A stretch of 27,106 bases of DNA, from contig JBBRZF010000030.1 in the NCBI GenBank assembly GCA_038236965.1, positions 1-27,106 on the forward strand. Reading direction: 5' to 3'. A program made the position numbers and the translations under genes. The notes beneath the pieces are model-generated. The model did no database searches. It was not told the DNA's origin and saw only the letters and a program-made list of their open reading frames with translations. Below are positions 6,485 to 14,961 of the stretch, piece by piece. Position 1 is the stretch's first letter. Each line of letters begins with the position of its first letter. The stretch comes from JBBRZF01 sp038236965. GTDB taxonomy: Bacteria; Acidobacteriota; Terriglobia; Terriglobales; Acidobacteriaceae.

Positions 6485-8494
6485 TTACTCCAGCTTCGAC
6501 GCCCTGCTCTCGTTCAACTTCTTTACCCGCTCGATGAAGTCTGCCAACGGGAACGTGCCTTCCGCCTTCTCTTGCCCGCGGACGCGCACATTCACCTCGT
6601 TCGTTTCCGATTCCTTATCGCCCACGATGAGGATGAACGGAACCTTCTGTAACGCGTGTTCGCGAATCTTCGCATTCATCTTTTCGTTGCGCGCGTCCAC
6701 ATGTACGCGGATGCCGATGGCCTTCAACTGTGCAGCCACCTTGTTCGCATAATCCACGTGGCGCTCGGCGATGGGGACCACCGCAACCTGCGTTGGCGAG
6801 AGCCACAGCGGGAACGCGCCCGCGTAGTGCTCGATCAACACGCCGAAGAAGCGTTCCACCGAGCCATACAGCGCGCGATGAACCATCAGCGGTTGATGTC
6901 GCTGCCCGTCTTCGCCCACGTATTCCAAGCCGAAGCGCTCAGGCAAGGTAAAGTCGAACTGCACGGTCGAGAGCTGCCAGAGGCGTCCGATCGCATCCAC
7001 CAGCTTGACGTCGATCTTCGGCCCGTAGAATGCCGCTTCGCCGGGAATCGTCTTGTACTCGATATTGCTCTGCTTCAGCGCGTTCTCGAGCGAGGAACGT
7101 CCAAGCTCCCACTGTTCGTCGGTTCCGGCGTAGCTTTTGCGGTCGGCGGGATCCCAGGTGGAAAGCTCGACCTGGAATTTATCGAAGCCATAAGTCTCCA
7201 GCACCGCCTTGGCAAAATCAATGCAGCCCACCACTTCATCCACGATCTGGGCTGGCGTGCAGAAGATGTGCGCGTCGTCCTGCGTAAAGCCGCGAACGCG
7301 CAGCAGTCCGTGCATCACGCCCGAACGCTCGTAGCGATACACCGTCCCGAGCTCGCCCAGCCGCACCGGCAGGTCGCGATACGACTTCAGCGAATCCTTA
7401 TATATAAGGATGTGGAACGGGCAGTTCATGGGCTTCATGCGATATTCCGCATCGTCGAGCTCCATGGGCGTGAACATATTCTGCGCGTAATAACCGTCGT
7501 GTCCCGAGGTCTGCCAGAGCTGGCGACGCGCCACGTGCGGCGTAAACACCATCGAGTAGTCGCGCTTCTGGTATTCCGAGCGCAGCCAGTCTTCCATGAT
7601 GGTGCGTATCAGGCCGCCCTTCGGATGCCAGAAGATAAGTCCCGGCCCCGCCAGTTCCTGTATGGAGAACAGGTCGAGCTGTTTGCCGATCAACCGATGG
7701 TCGCGACGCTTCGCCTCTTCCAGCCGCGCCATGTGCTCGTCCATATCCTTCTTGCTGAAGAACGACGTGCCATAGATGCGCTGCAGTTGCGGATTCTTTT
7801 CGTCGCCCAGCCAATAGGCTCCGGCGATGTTCAGCACCTTGAAGGCCTTGATCTTTCCCGTCGAAAGAATATGCGGCCCACGACAGAAGTCCACGAACTT
7901 CCCGGTCTTGTAGAGCGAAATTTTTTCATCGGCCTTGGTGAACTGCTCGATGAAGTGGCACTTCATGAAGTCGCCTTCGCCTTTGAACTTTTCCAGCCCC
8001 TCTTCGCGAGGCAGAAAGTCGCGCGCATAGGGTTCGTTGCGCTGCACGATCTCCTGCATCTTCTTCTCTATCTTCTCCAGGTCTTCCGGAGTGAACGGAG
8101 TCGTCCGGTAGAAATCGTAGAAGAATCCGTTCTCGGTCGAAGGACCATGGCCGAGCTTCGTCTCCGGGAAAAGTTCCAGGACCGCGGCGGCCATCAGGTG
8201 AGCCGACGAGTGGCGGAAGACCTCCAGCGCCTCGGGGTCTTTCTCCGTCAGGAAGCGCAGCGAGGTATCGTGCTCCAGCGGACGCGTCAGGTCGATGAGA
8301 TCGCCATCGCCTTCGCCGTGTGCGCAGCCGGTCTCGATGCTATCGATAGACGCGACTTTGGCAACCAGCGCCGCATCGGCCAGCCGCTGTCCAATCGACT
8401 TTGCCACTTCCAGGGGCGTGGTGCCTTGTGGGACTTCTCGGATGCTGCCGTCGGGGAGTTTGATTTTTATCAGGGTTGCGATTTGGTCAGCCAT
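6485..8494 (-). CDS. thrS: Threonyl-tRNA synthetase
   Basis: Charges tRNA-Thr in the cytoplasm. From the chosen ATG 8494 (MADQIATLIKIKLPDGSIRE) the protein is 669 residues, close to the usual 640-650. Order: TGS domain (about 8-70), editing domain with H-S-S-A-H at 95-99 and V-D-F-C-R-G-P-H at 201-208, class II catalytic core with zinc-ligand Cys in M-N-C-P-F-H (C358), motif 2 Y-R-Y-E-R-S-G...R-V-R-G-F (about 386-403), and a C-terminal HGTP anticodon-binding domain (about 560-660). An open 12-codon extension to 8530 precedes the TGS domain and lacks support, so the inner start is preferred. A small membrane-protein gene lies 97 bases upstream on the same strand. No T-box or other leader structure was recognised. 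Confidence 0.97.
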   Translation of the reverse strand: MADQIATLIKIKLPDGSIREVPQGTTPLEVAKSIGQRLADAALVAKVASIDSIETGCAHGEGDGDLIDLTRPLEHDTSLRFLTEKDPEALEVFRHSSAHLMAAAVLELFPETKLGHGPSTENGFFYDFYRTTPFTPEDLEKIEKKMQEIVQRNEPYARDFLPREEGLEKFKGEGDFMKCHFIEQFTKADEKISLYKTGKFVDFCRGPHILSTGKIKAFKVLNIAGAYWLGDEKNPQLQRIYGTSFFSKKDMDEHMARLEEAKRRDHRLIGKQLDLFSIQELAGPGLIFWHPKGGLIRTIMEDWLRSEYQKRDYSMVFTPHVARRQLWQTSGHDGYYAQNMFTPMELDDAEYRMKPMNCPFHILIYKDSLKSYRDLPVRLGELGTVYRYERSGVMHGLLRVRGFTQDDAHIFCTPAQIVDEVVGCIDFAKAVLETYGFDKFQVELSTWDPADRKSYAGTDEQWELGRSSLENALKQSNIEYKTIPGEAAFYGPKIDVKLVDAIGRLWQLSTVQFDFTLPERFGLEYVGEDGQRHQPLMVHRALYGSVERFFGVLIEHYAGAFPLWLSPTQVAVVPIAERHVDYANKVAAQLKAIGIRVHVDARNEKMNAKIREHALQKVPFILIVGDKESETNEVNVRVRGQEKAEGTFPLADFIERVKKLNESRASKLE

Positions 8495-8591
8495 GGTTTT
8501 TACCCGGGTGGTCGCGCCTACAATGCGCAATCCTTACGTGCCGGAATCTTTAAGTGTAAAGAGGATGCGGGTGAGGGTCAAACGCCCCGGA

Positions 8592-8861
8592 CTAGGTTCG
8601 CGAGCGGAGCGCCAGCGAGACTTCTCTTGAGACCTGGTAGCCGAAGGCCACCGTGCCGCAAAGAATCGCCAGCGGAATCGCGAAGTGCCGGTAGGAATTC
8701 GCCATATCGGCATGAGTATGTCGGATCATCGCCAGAATCACCGTTCCGAATATGCCCACGAAGATCCCCACACCCATGCCCAGTGCGGCAAACATCGCCG
8801 TCAGCACGACGATGCGCGAAGTAGTCATAAGAAATCGGATGAATGGACTCGGTTTCGCCAT
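8592..8861 (-). CDS. Small two-helix membrane protein upstream of thrS
   Basis: An 89-residue protein with two predicted transmembrane helices (about residues 18-45, A-L-G-M-G-V-G-I-F-V-G-I-F, and 59-76, F-A-I-P-L-A-I-L-C-G-T-V-A-F-G-Y), joined by a short loop with H-T-H-A-D. A strong AAGGAG lies 8 bases before the ATG, so it is a real gene despite its size. No family recognised. Same strand and order as thrS, possibly co-transcribed. Confidence 0.78.
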   Translation of the reverse strand: MAKPSPFIRFLMTTSRIVVLTAMFAALGMGVGIFVGIFGTVILAMIRHTHADMANSYRHFAIPLAILCGTVAFGYQVSREVSLALRSRT

Positions 8862-8964
8862 CGATTACTCCTTCCCTGATTCTACGTCAGCGACTCCCCT
8901 TTTGCCTCCGCCTCAAGCGCTTGGCGCGAAGCTATCCGGGTAAATCGCTTTTCCGTGCGCTAGA

Positions 8965-9720
8965 ATGGTCGGGATGTCGAATACACCCACAGCGCACGTG
9001 CATACCTTTTCTCCGGCGGAGATCATCCGCATGGCTCCCGTTCAGCAAGCCACGAATGGCATTTGCTTCGCCTCGTCCGGCGAAATGAACCTCGAGCCTA
9101 CCGACCTGGAGCGCATGGTTGCCGCCGTACCGTCGGCCATCGCGGCTTCGCTGAAGCGTAAGGCCTATTATTTCGTCCCGCTCACGGTGGTGCAGGAGGA
9201 AGACACCGTCATCGCCGACCGCTACGACGTCGCTCTCAGCGACCAGGCCGTCTGCCATCGCAATCTCGAACTCGGCGACGCCCAGTGTGTCTTCATCTCC
9301 ACGCGCCTGATGGACGACAAATTTTCCGTGGCCTTCGAATTCTTCATCAACGTGGGACACGCCTTCGTGGAGCACGCAGGCGTATCGCAGGCATTTTCCG
9401 ATCTGGCCTGGAAACAGGTGCAGGACAAAGTGCGCGGCGAAACCAGTCTGGACGCCGCTGAACTCCGCAAGGTCGCTATCTCCGGCGCTGCCGGCGCAGA
9501 GAAGGCGCGCAACGAATACATGTCCGCCGCGTTCTCCGACGCCATCGCCGTCTACATGCTCTCGTTGTTCATCGACGTGGATTACTACGACCTCCGCGAA
9601 CGCGAATACCCCCTGCTCGCTCCCCACGCAATGGGCGAACGCTTACGGAAGATCGCGGAACTCTTCCCGGCCCCAGCAGGATTCGAGTTCGCCATCTACA
9701 CCCGTCGCCGCCCGCAGTAG
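8965..9720 (+). CDS. Conserved-looking cytosolic protein of unknown function
   Basis: A 251-residue protein with no signal peptide or membrane helix. It opens with H-V-H-T-F-S-P-A-E-I-I-R-M-A-P-V-Q-Q and contains a mixed alpha/beta body including Y-Y-F-V-P-L-T-V-V-Q-E-E-D-T-V-I-A-D-R-Y and a C-terminal Y-Y-D-L-R-E-R-E-Y-P. No motif of a known enzyme family is apparent. Two in-frame ATGs, 8965 and 8974, are equally possible; neither has a clear Shine-Dalgarno. Codon use and composition match the neighbours, so it looks like a resident gene. It is divergent to the thrS-side small membrane gene over about 100 bases. Confidence 0.7.
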   Translation: MVGMSNTPTAHVHTFSPAEIIRMAPVQQATNGICFASSGEMNLEPTDLERMVAAVPSAIAASLKRKAYYFVPLTVVQEEDTVIADRYDVALSDQAVCHRNLELGDAQCVFISTRLMDDKFSVAFEFFINVGHAFVEHAGVSQAFSDLAWKQVQDKVRGETSLDAAELRKVAISGAAGAEKARNEYMSAAFSDAIAVYMLSLFIDVDYYDLREREYPLLAPHAMGERLRKIAELFPAPAGFEFAIYTRRRPQ

Positions 9721-9777
9721 CAGTCCAGTTACTCCGAACCTGTTCGTGTCAGAGTCAGCAGGAATGGTCTGTATCAG

Positions 9778-9797
9778 GGCACGACTTTAGTCGTGCC
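9778..9797. repeat. Perfect intergenic hairpin, REP-like
   Basis: GGCACGACT (9778-9786), TT, AGTCGTGCC (9789-9797): a perfect 9-bp stem with a 2-base centre. It is 57 bases past the stop of the upstream gene and is not followed by a T-run, so it is not a standard terminator. From memory, similar hairpins are scattered through acidobacterial intergenic DNA. The GGGCTTTAGCTCCTGCTC stretch just after it (about 9818-9834) partly recurs as TTAAGCTCCTGCTC before the repeat at 26251. Confidence 0.55.
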
Positions 9798-9918
9798 AAT
9801 AGCAATCCAACACGTTGGGCTTTAGCTCCTGCTCACTCTCTCCTTTAACTCGCGGCGGCGTTGAGTTTGCACTTTCCTTTTTGCATCCCACGCTGAATCG
9901 TTTACCCTCGGCACAGCT

Positions 9919-10506
9919 ATGATTGCGCATCTTCGCGGCAAACTGATCTCGAAGCATCCGAACCAGGCAGTGGTGGATTGTGGCGGCGTCGGCTACGACG
10001 TCGTCATCACGGTCCCAACCTTCTCTGAGCTCGCCGAGGCTGGCAGTGAAGTCTCGCTGCACATACACACGCACGTTCGCGAAGACCAGATCGCGCTCTT
10101 CGGATTTCTGCAGTTGTCCGAAAAGCACCTCTTCGAACGCCTCATCTCCGTCAGCGGCATCGGCCCCAAGCTGGCCATCACCATCCTCAGCGGCATGCCC
10201 GTGGACGAAATGGTCTTTGCCATCCGCGGCAACGAGATCACCAAGCTCACCAAAATCCCCGGCATCGGCAAAAAGACTGCCGAGCGCATGGTGCTGGAGT
10301 TGAAGGACAAGCTCGAAGAGTTCAGTTCCGCCAAGCCCGCACCCGCCAAGCCCACCGGAACGCCACGGGAAGAAGACGTAATCTCCGCGCTCATGAACCT
10401 CGGCTACCAGCGTCCCGCAGCCGAACAAGCACTGGCCGCCATCGGCAAAGGCGACCTGCCCTTCGACGAAATGTTCCGCAAGGCATTAGGCGTGCTACGT
10501 CGGTAA
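9919..10506 (+). CDS. ruvA: Holliday junction branch-migration subunit RuvA
   Basis: RuvA tetramers clamp Holliday junctions and load the RuvB helicase rings for branch migration in recombination repair. The 195-residue length is typical. Domain order is an N-terminal OB fold (MIAHLRGKLISK..., about 1-62, with G-V-G-Y-D-V), two helix-hairpin-helix motifs (S-V-S-G-I-G-P-K-L-A near 72-82 and I-P-G-I-G-K-K-T-A-E-R-M near 107-118), an Ala/Pro linker (about 137-148), and the C-terminal RuvB-binding domain (D-V-I-S-A-L-M-N-L-G-Y). The linker is short. RuvB and RuvC are not adjacent; the next gene is unrelated. No clear Shine-Dalgarno at the ATG. Confidence 0.96.
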   Translation: MIAHLRGKLISKHPNQAVVDCGGVGYDVVITVPTFSELAEAGSEVSLHIHTHVREDQIALFGFLQLSEKHLFERLISVSGIGPKLAITILSGMPVDEMVFAIRGNEITKLTKIPGIGKKTAERMVLELKDKLEEFSSAKPAPAKPTGTPREEDVISALMNLGYQRPAAEQALAAIGKGDLPFDEMFRKALGVLRR

Positions 10507-10552
10507 CCTTCTTCGCGCTGATAATTGCGGGAAACTGAAGTACACTCTGCCC

Positions 10553-11227
10553 ATGCGTAGCCGTCGCATAAGGCTTATTTCATCCTTCGTACTTCTTTGC
10601 GTGTGCCTGCTGATGCTTTCGCCGGCCGCCCCCGCCGAGAAAAAGAAGGTCGCCTTCAGCCTGACGCAACTCCCCGACCAGAAAGCCTCCATCCGCAATC
10701 TCGCCTTTGTCGTCGCGCAGCAGAAATGCGAAAACTGGGCGTGGGCCGCAGGCCTGGAGATTTCTCTGCTCAAGCAAGGGGTCCCCTTGCGACAGAATTT
10801 CTGGACCGACAAGGTCAACGGTGGAGCGCTCTGCCTCGCCAACGCCGGCACAATGGAATCCCTCGCGAAGCAAGTGGAAGGTGAGTACGTCCTCCCCGAC
10901 GGACGCCACTTCAAACTCGAAGTCCGCTACACCGAGACCGTTCCCAACTCCAGCGACAAGATCGTTGTCCCCATCGCACTCGCGCAGCCTTACATCCTCT
11001 ATTGGCGCGCGCACGCCTACATCGTGGAAGCCGCCGTCTGGAATGAGTACGTCTATCCCAACGGACAAAAATATATGGAGATCAAGGAACTCACCTTGAT
11101 CGACCCTTACGAGAGCGGCGAAAAACGTCGCGTGAAATATGACGTGGAGAAGAATGACGCCAGCGAACTCGGCGGCACCTTCCAGGTGGTCGCCACACAG
11201 TTGAACGCCACCAGTCCCTGGAAGTAA
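10553..11227 (+). CDS. Exported papain-like fold protein, apparently lacking the catalytic Cys
   Basis: A 224-residue protein with a long signal peptide (about residues 1-28, arginine-rich start, ending P-A-A-P-A). The mature region carries A-F-V-V-A-Q-Q-K-C-E-N-W-A-W-A-A (51-66), then an H-A-Y-I-V-E-A strand (His154) and L-T-L-I-D-P-Y (Asp184). This is the layout of C39/C70-type papain-like peptidases: oxyanion Gln, then Cys six residues on in a C-W-A-A motif, then His and Asp. With Gln57 as the oxyanion residue, position 63 where Cys is expected is Ala; the only nearby Cys is 59. It is therefore either a pseudoenzyme or uses a shifted Cys. Start at ATG 10553, 46 bases after ruvA. Confidence 0.7.
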   Translation: MRSRRIRLISSFVLLCVCLLMLSPAAPAEKKKVAFSLTQLPDQKASIRNLAFVVAQQKCENWAWAAGLEISLLKQGVPLRQNFWTDKVNGGALCLANAGTMESLAKQVEGEYVLPDGRHFKLEVRYTETVPNSSDKIVVPIALAQPYILYWRAHAYIVEAAVWNEYVYPNGQKYMEIKELTLIDPYESGEKRRVKYDVEKNDASELGGTFQVVATQLNATSPWK

Positions 11228-11605
11228 TCCCACCTTCTGTGACGCATATCACTATTGAATTCAGTAGGTTTCAGAATCATCTCTTCCAAATTCTGGAACT
11301 TCATTCTCTTGAACCTCCAAAACACGGGAGAAATCCAGCAACTCTGAATGGCACTTAAGTTGCATACATTAACCAGTTCTGCAAAAACGGCTGGGGCAGC
11401 ATTTCTTGTTTTGCAAAACATCGCGCACTTATCTGAGAGCTGTGTCCGCAAGGGATGCGTTCTCAACGGGCAAGTGGCGAGCACTCGGCCGACCCCGTAC
11501 AAAGTTTGTTGGGCCCTCCGCACGTACTCGCCTGCCTGGATTTTAACCAAAACCAACTTCATAGAAGTTGACCAATAGAAGCATTGAATATTTAGGAGAA
11601 AGACA
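11228..11605. other. Non-coding region upstream of the TonB receptor, with two palindromes
   Basis: This 378-base gap has no credible gene: the one plus-strand frame inside it (11348-11578) lacks a ribosome-binding site and looks random. It holds the perfect 12-base palindrome GTTTTGCAAAAC at 11408-11419 and the inverted repeat AACTTC-ATA-GAAGTT at 11555-11569, the latter 37 bases before the receptor start. Either could be an operator. No good sigma-70 promoter was found. Confidence 0.5.
11594..11605 (+). promoter_or_regulatory. Strong Shine-Dalgarno deciding a TTG start
   Basis: AGGAGA followed by 6 bases and then TTG at 11606. No ATG or GTG lies near a comparable site, and the signal peptide begins directly at this TTG, so it decides the start of the TonB-receptor gene. 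Confidence 0.75.
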
Positions 11606-14600
11606 TTGAAGCAATTCAATTACATTCGCACGCTTGTGGTGCTGGCGCTCGTGCTGGTGGTGTTTGCCAGCATTACGATCGCTCAGTCCACGAAAGGTAC
11701 CATCGCCGGAGTCGTTAGCGACAAGTCCGGCGCAGTAGTTCCCGGAGCTTCGGTTACGGCAACTGCGGTTGACGGTATCGACTCACGTTCGGTTGTGAGC
11801 GGAAGCAACGGTGAATACCGCATTGAACCCCTTACGCCTGGCGATTATGTTGTCACGGTCGAGGCAAAAGGCTTTGCCAAAACCAAGGTTCAGGGCGTAG
11901 TCGTCCATACCTCGGTGATCACAAGCAACAACATCGCAGTGGCAATCGCCGGCACCACCGAGACGGTGACCGTCGAAGCGCAGTCGGATGCTATCCAGAC
12001 TGAATCTGGCGAACTGTCCAAGACCCTTTCGACAAAAGCCATTCAGGATCTGCCTTATGGCAGCCAGAACCCCTATTCCCTGGCAGTTACGCTGCCTGGC
12101 GTCACCACGGTTGCCTCCCGTGACAGTTTCACGAATGGAACCGGTTTCTCAGTGAACGGTCTCCGTCCGCGCTCTAACAACTTTTTGATCGATGGATTTG
12201 ACAACAATGACAACGGTATCTCTGGCCAGGCCTTTCAGCCAGCCATCACCGAAGCCGTTCAGGAAGTCACGGTTCTCACCAACTCTTACGCGGCTGAATT
12301 CGGCCGTGGCGGCGGTTCGGTATCGAACCTCTCCTTCAAATCCGGCGGCAACCAGTTCCACGGCGCGTTGTGGGAACAGTACAGCGGCGCCGGACTGGAT
12401 GCTCTTAAGTCTGAAGATCATCGCCTGACTGACGTTCCGCAGTATGTGAACAACATTTTCGGATTCCGCGTTGGCGGTCCGATCGTAAAGAACAAACTTT
12501 ACTTCTTCGGCACCTCACAGTGGAATCGCTTCTTTGGTGATTCCGGGGCTTCAATCTTGAAGTTGCCTACGGCAAATGGATACGCCGTGTTGAATTCGCT
12601 GGCCCAGGGGGGCAACGCGAATGCAGCCCTGATGCTCCAGCCACTTGGCACACTTCGCGCACCGGTTGACGCAACCAATAGCCTGGTCGCCATCGGCGCT
12701 CGTGCGGGCTGCCCGGCCCCTTGCAACGTCGAATACGGCTTCTTCCGCCGCACCGACAAAGGCCAGAGCTTAAGCCGTGAGTGGACGAGCCGTGTTGACT
12801 ATAACGGCGCAAGCGACAACCTCTACGTGCGTTACACTGATAGCCGTAATGACTCGAGCCCTGATCTGTTTGCCAATAGCGGAGCTCTTCCCAGCCAGGA
12901 CACCCAGCAGGGTGGCCCGTCGCGCATTTTCGGAACCATGTGGGCACACACCTTCTCGCCGAAGCTGATTAACGAATTTCGTTTCTCGGCTCAGCAACTC
13001 GACTTCACCTTCGCTCCTACACCTGCAACGGCGAACAACCCGCTGGCAAACACTCCGACGGTGACCTTGGCTTCCACGATGAACTACTTCTGGGGCGGAT
13101 ACTCGCAGTCATCCTTCCCACAGGGACGTGGACATAAAACCTTCCAGTTCCAGGATGCAATGTCCTGGAATCTTGGTAATCATTCCATCAAGATGGGCGC
13201 TGATATGGCGATCCTTCTTATCCAGGACAAGGTTCCGTTCAACGCGTTCGGATTACTGAACGTGAGCGGCGGCGGCGATTGCAGCACGATCGGACTCGTC
13301 AAATGCACAGAACTGGCCAACTATCTTGACGGCTTTGCCGGACCGGAAGGCACATACTCTAAGAGTTTCGGCAATCCGCGCCAGAACGTCGGCACAAACC
13401 AGCAGGCATATTATTTCCAGGATAGCTGGAAGATGCTTTCAAACTTGACTCTGGACTTCGGTCTTCGCTACGAACTGCAGCCGTTCGACGCACTGAACAG
13501 CCTCCAGTATCCCTCCATTGATCGTAAGACCATTGCGACGGACACGTTGCTTACCCGTCACGAAGTGAAGTCGGACAAAAACAACTTTGCTCCCCGTTTC
13601 GGCTTCGCATATACCCCGTCATTCTTGAAGTCGATCTTCGGCGAACAGAAGACGGTCATCCGCGGCGGTTACGGAATTTACTACGACGCATTCTTTACCA
13701 ACATCAGCAACAACGTTGCGGCTTCTTCGCCCAACGCAGTTGGCTTCAGCGACACCTCCGGTACCGGTCGTGGCGATGTGAACCCGCTCACGACACTTGC
13801 CAACGCAACTGCCGTCGCGAGGCGTACAGCGACCATCAGTTCCGTTGACAGCAACTTCACGAACCCGATGATTCAGCAGTGGAACCTGAACGTACAGCGC
13901 GAACTGCCTATGCAGATGAAGGCGGAAGTGGCGTACGTTGGTACCCGTGGCGAGCGTCTTTGGGTCAACGAACAGCTCAATCCTAGAATCGCCGGTGGCG
14001 CGCGCGAAGTGGCCGACCGCGGATCTATCTCCGTCCGCAGCAACCGTGGCGATTCCATCTATCACGGACTGCAGACCTCACTAACCCGCAACGTTGGCTT
14101 CCTGCAAGTGCGGGGCAGCTACACATTCTCCAAAGCGATCGACAACCAGTCCGAAGTGTTTGCCAGCTCCGGCGGAGCATCGCGTTGGATGAACGTGAAA
14201 GACCCCCGCAGCGATCGTGGCGTGTCAGCGTTTGATCGTACCCACCGCGCCGCAATCAGCTACAGCCTGCAATCTCCTTCCTTTGGAAACCACGGCTTGA
14301 AGGCAAATATCTTCGGCGGTTGGAATACGACCGGCGTAGTCTCCTTCCAGTCCGGTACTCCTGAGACCATCTATTTCGCCGGAGTTGATCAGAACGGCGA
14401 CGGCGAAGCATACAACGATCGTCCTACGTACGGTAATCCAAAGGGTACGCAGCAACTCGGATATTCACTCGACGGCGGCAACACATTTGCCGAGTGGTTC
14501 ACCGATGCACCGATGTCGAAGGACTCCTTCCGATACCTGTACATCGATGGCACAAACGGCAATGTTTCGCGAAACAACTTCCGTTACCCTGGCTCAATGA

Positions 14601-14812
14601 ACTTTGACGCGACCATCATGAAGGAATTCCTGATGCCGCGTGTCGAGGGTCACAAAATCCAGTTGCGTATGGATATGTTGAACGCCTTCAACCATCCGAA
14701 TGTAGGCATCTCAGGCCTGAATGGTGATGTCACGAGCGATCGCTTCCTCAACCTCGACGATACTCGTCGCGGCGGACGTTCGCTGGTTCTCTGGCTGAAA
14801 TACTCGTTCTAA
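11606..14812 (+). CDS. TonB-dependent receptor, Oar-like, with carboxypeptidase-regulatory domain
   Basis: A 1068-residue outer-membrane protein. It starts at TTG with a signal peptide (about residues 1-26, core V-V-L-A-L-V-L-V-V-F-A), then a carboxypeptidase-regulatory-like (Ig-type) domain at about 28-110 (G-T-I-A-G-V-V-S-D-K-S-G-A-V-V-P-G-A), a plug domain at about 125-230 (L-P-Y-G-S-Q-N-P-Y-S...G-F-S-V-N-G-L-R-P-R-S-N-N-F-L-I-D-G), and a large beta-barrel ending in aromatic Phe (L-V-L-W-L-K-Y-S-F), as barrel assembly requires. Acidobacteriota carry many such receptors, which are thought to import large or complexed substrates, possibly glycans; the ligand here is unknown. No substrate-specific neighbour is present. 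A strong terminator follows, so it seems monocistronic. Confidence 0.93.
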   Translation: MKQFNYIRTLVVLALVLVVFASITIAQSTKGTIAGVVSDKSGAVVPGASVTATAVDGIDSRSVVSGSNGEYRIEPLTPGDYVVTVEAKGFAKTKVQGVVVHTSVITSNNIAVAIAGTTETVTVEAQSDAIQTESGELSKTLSTKAIQDLPYGSQNPYSLAVTLPGVTTVASRDSFTNGTGFSVNGLRPRSNNFLIDGFDNNDNGISGQAFQPAITEAVQEVTVLTNSYAAEFGRGGGSVSNLSFKSGGNQFHGALWEQYSGAGLDALKSEDHRLTDVPQYVNNIFGFRVGGPIVKNKLYFFGTSQWNRFFGDSGASILKLPTANGYAVLNSLAQGGNANAALMLQPLGTLRAPVDATNSLVAIGARAGCPAPCNVEYGFFRRTDKGQSLSREWTSRVDYNGASDNLYVRYTDSRNDSSPDLFANSGALPSQDTQQGGPSRIFGTMWAHTFSPKLINEFRFSAQQLDFTFAPTPATANNPLANTPTVTLASTMNYFWGGYSQSSFPQGRGHKTFQFQDAMSWNLGNHSIKMGADMAILLIQDKVPFNAFGLLNVSGGGDCSTIGLVKCTELANYLDGFAGPEGTYSKSFGNPRQNVGTNQQAYYFQDSWKMLSNLTLDFGLRYELQPFDALNSLQYPSIDRKTIATDTLLTRHEVKSDKNNFAPRFGFAYTPSFLKSIFGEQKTVIRGGYGIYYDAFFTNISNNVAASSPNAVGFSDTSGTGRGDVNPLTTLANATAVARRTATISSVDSNFTNPMIQQWNLNVQRELPMQMKAEVAYVGTRGERLWVNEQLNPRIAGGAREVADRGSISVRSNRGDSIYHGLQTSLTRNVGFLQVRGSYTFSKAIDNQSEVFASSGGASRWMNVKDPRSDRGVSAFDRTHRAAISYSLQSPSFGNHGLKANIFGGWNTTGVVSFQSGTPETIYFAGVDQNGDGEAYNDRPTYGNPKGTQQLGYSLDGGNTFAEWFTDAPMSKDSFRYLYIDGTNGNVSRNNFRYPGSMNFDATIMKEFLMPRVEGHKIQLRMDMLNAFNHPNVGISGLNGDVTSDRFLNLDDTRRGGRSLVLWLKYSF

Positions 14813-14837
14813 ATTCCTGCGCAAGCAGGGTGTAGTT

Positions 14838-14868
14838 GAGGGGAGCCACATCGGCTCCCCTCTTTTTT
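14838..14868 (+). terminator. Rho-independent terminator of the TonB-receptor gene
   Basis: Perfect 10-bp stem GAGGGGAGCC (14838-14847) with GGCTCCCCTC (14853-14862), loop ACATC, followed directly by six T residues. It starts 25 bases after the receptor stop codon. Confidence 0.95.
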
Positions 14869-14961
14869 GCAAATTCGGACGCATCCCGCAGCTTGCCCTT
14901 GCTCTCGTTCGTCTGATCCGAGTGATCCGCGGCCGGTTTTTTTGACCCTCGATTTACCAAA

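Noticed and set aside
6656..8824. 722-residue plus-strand open frame
   Set aside because: Antisense to thrS, whose motifs and length are unmistakable; the frame is Arg/His/Gln-rich and without domains, as expected of high-G+C shadow frames.
11348..11578. 76-residue plus-strand open frame before the TonB receptor
   Set aside because: No Shine-Dalgarno and no patterned hydrophobicity; probably leader DNA.
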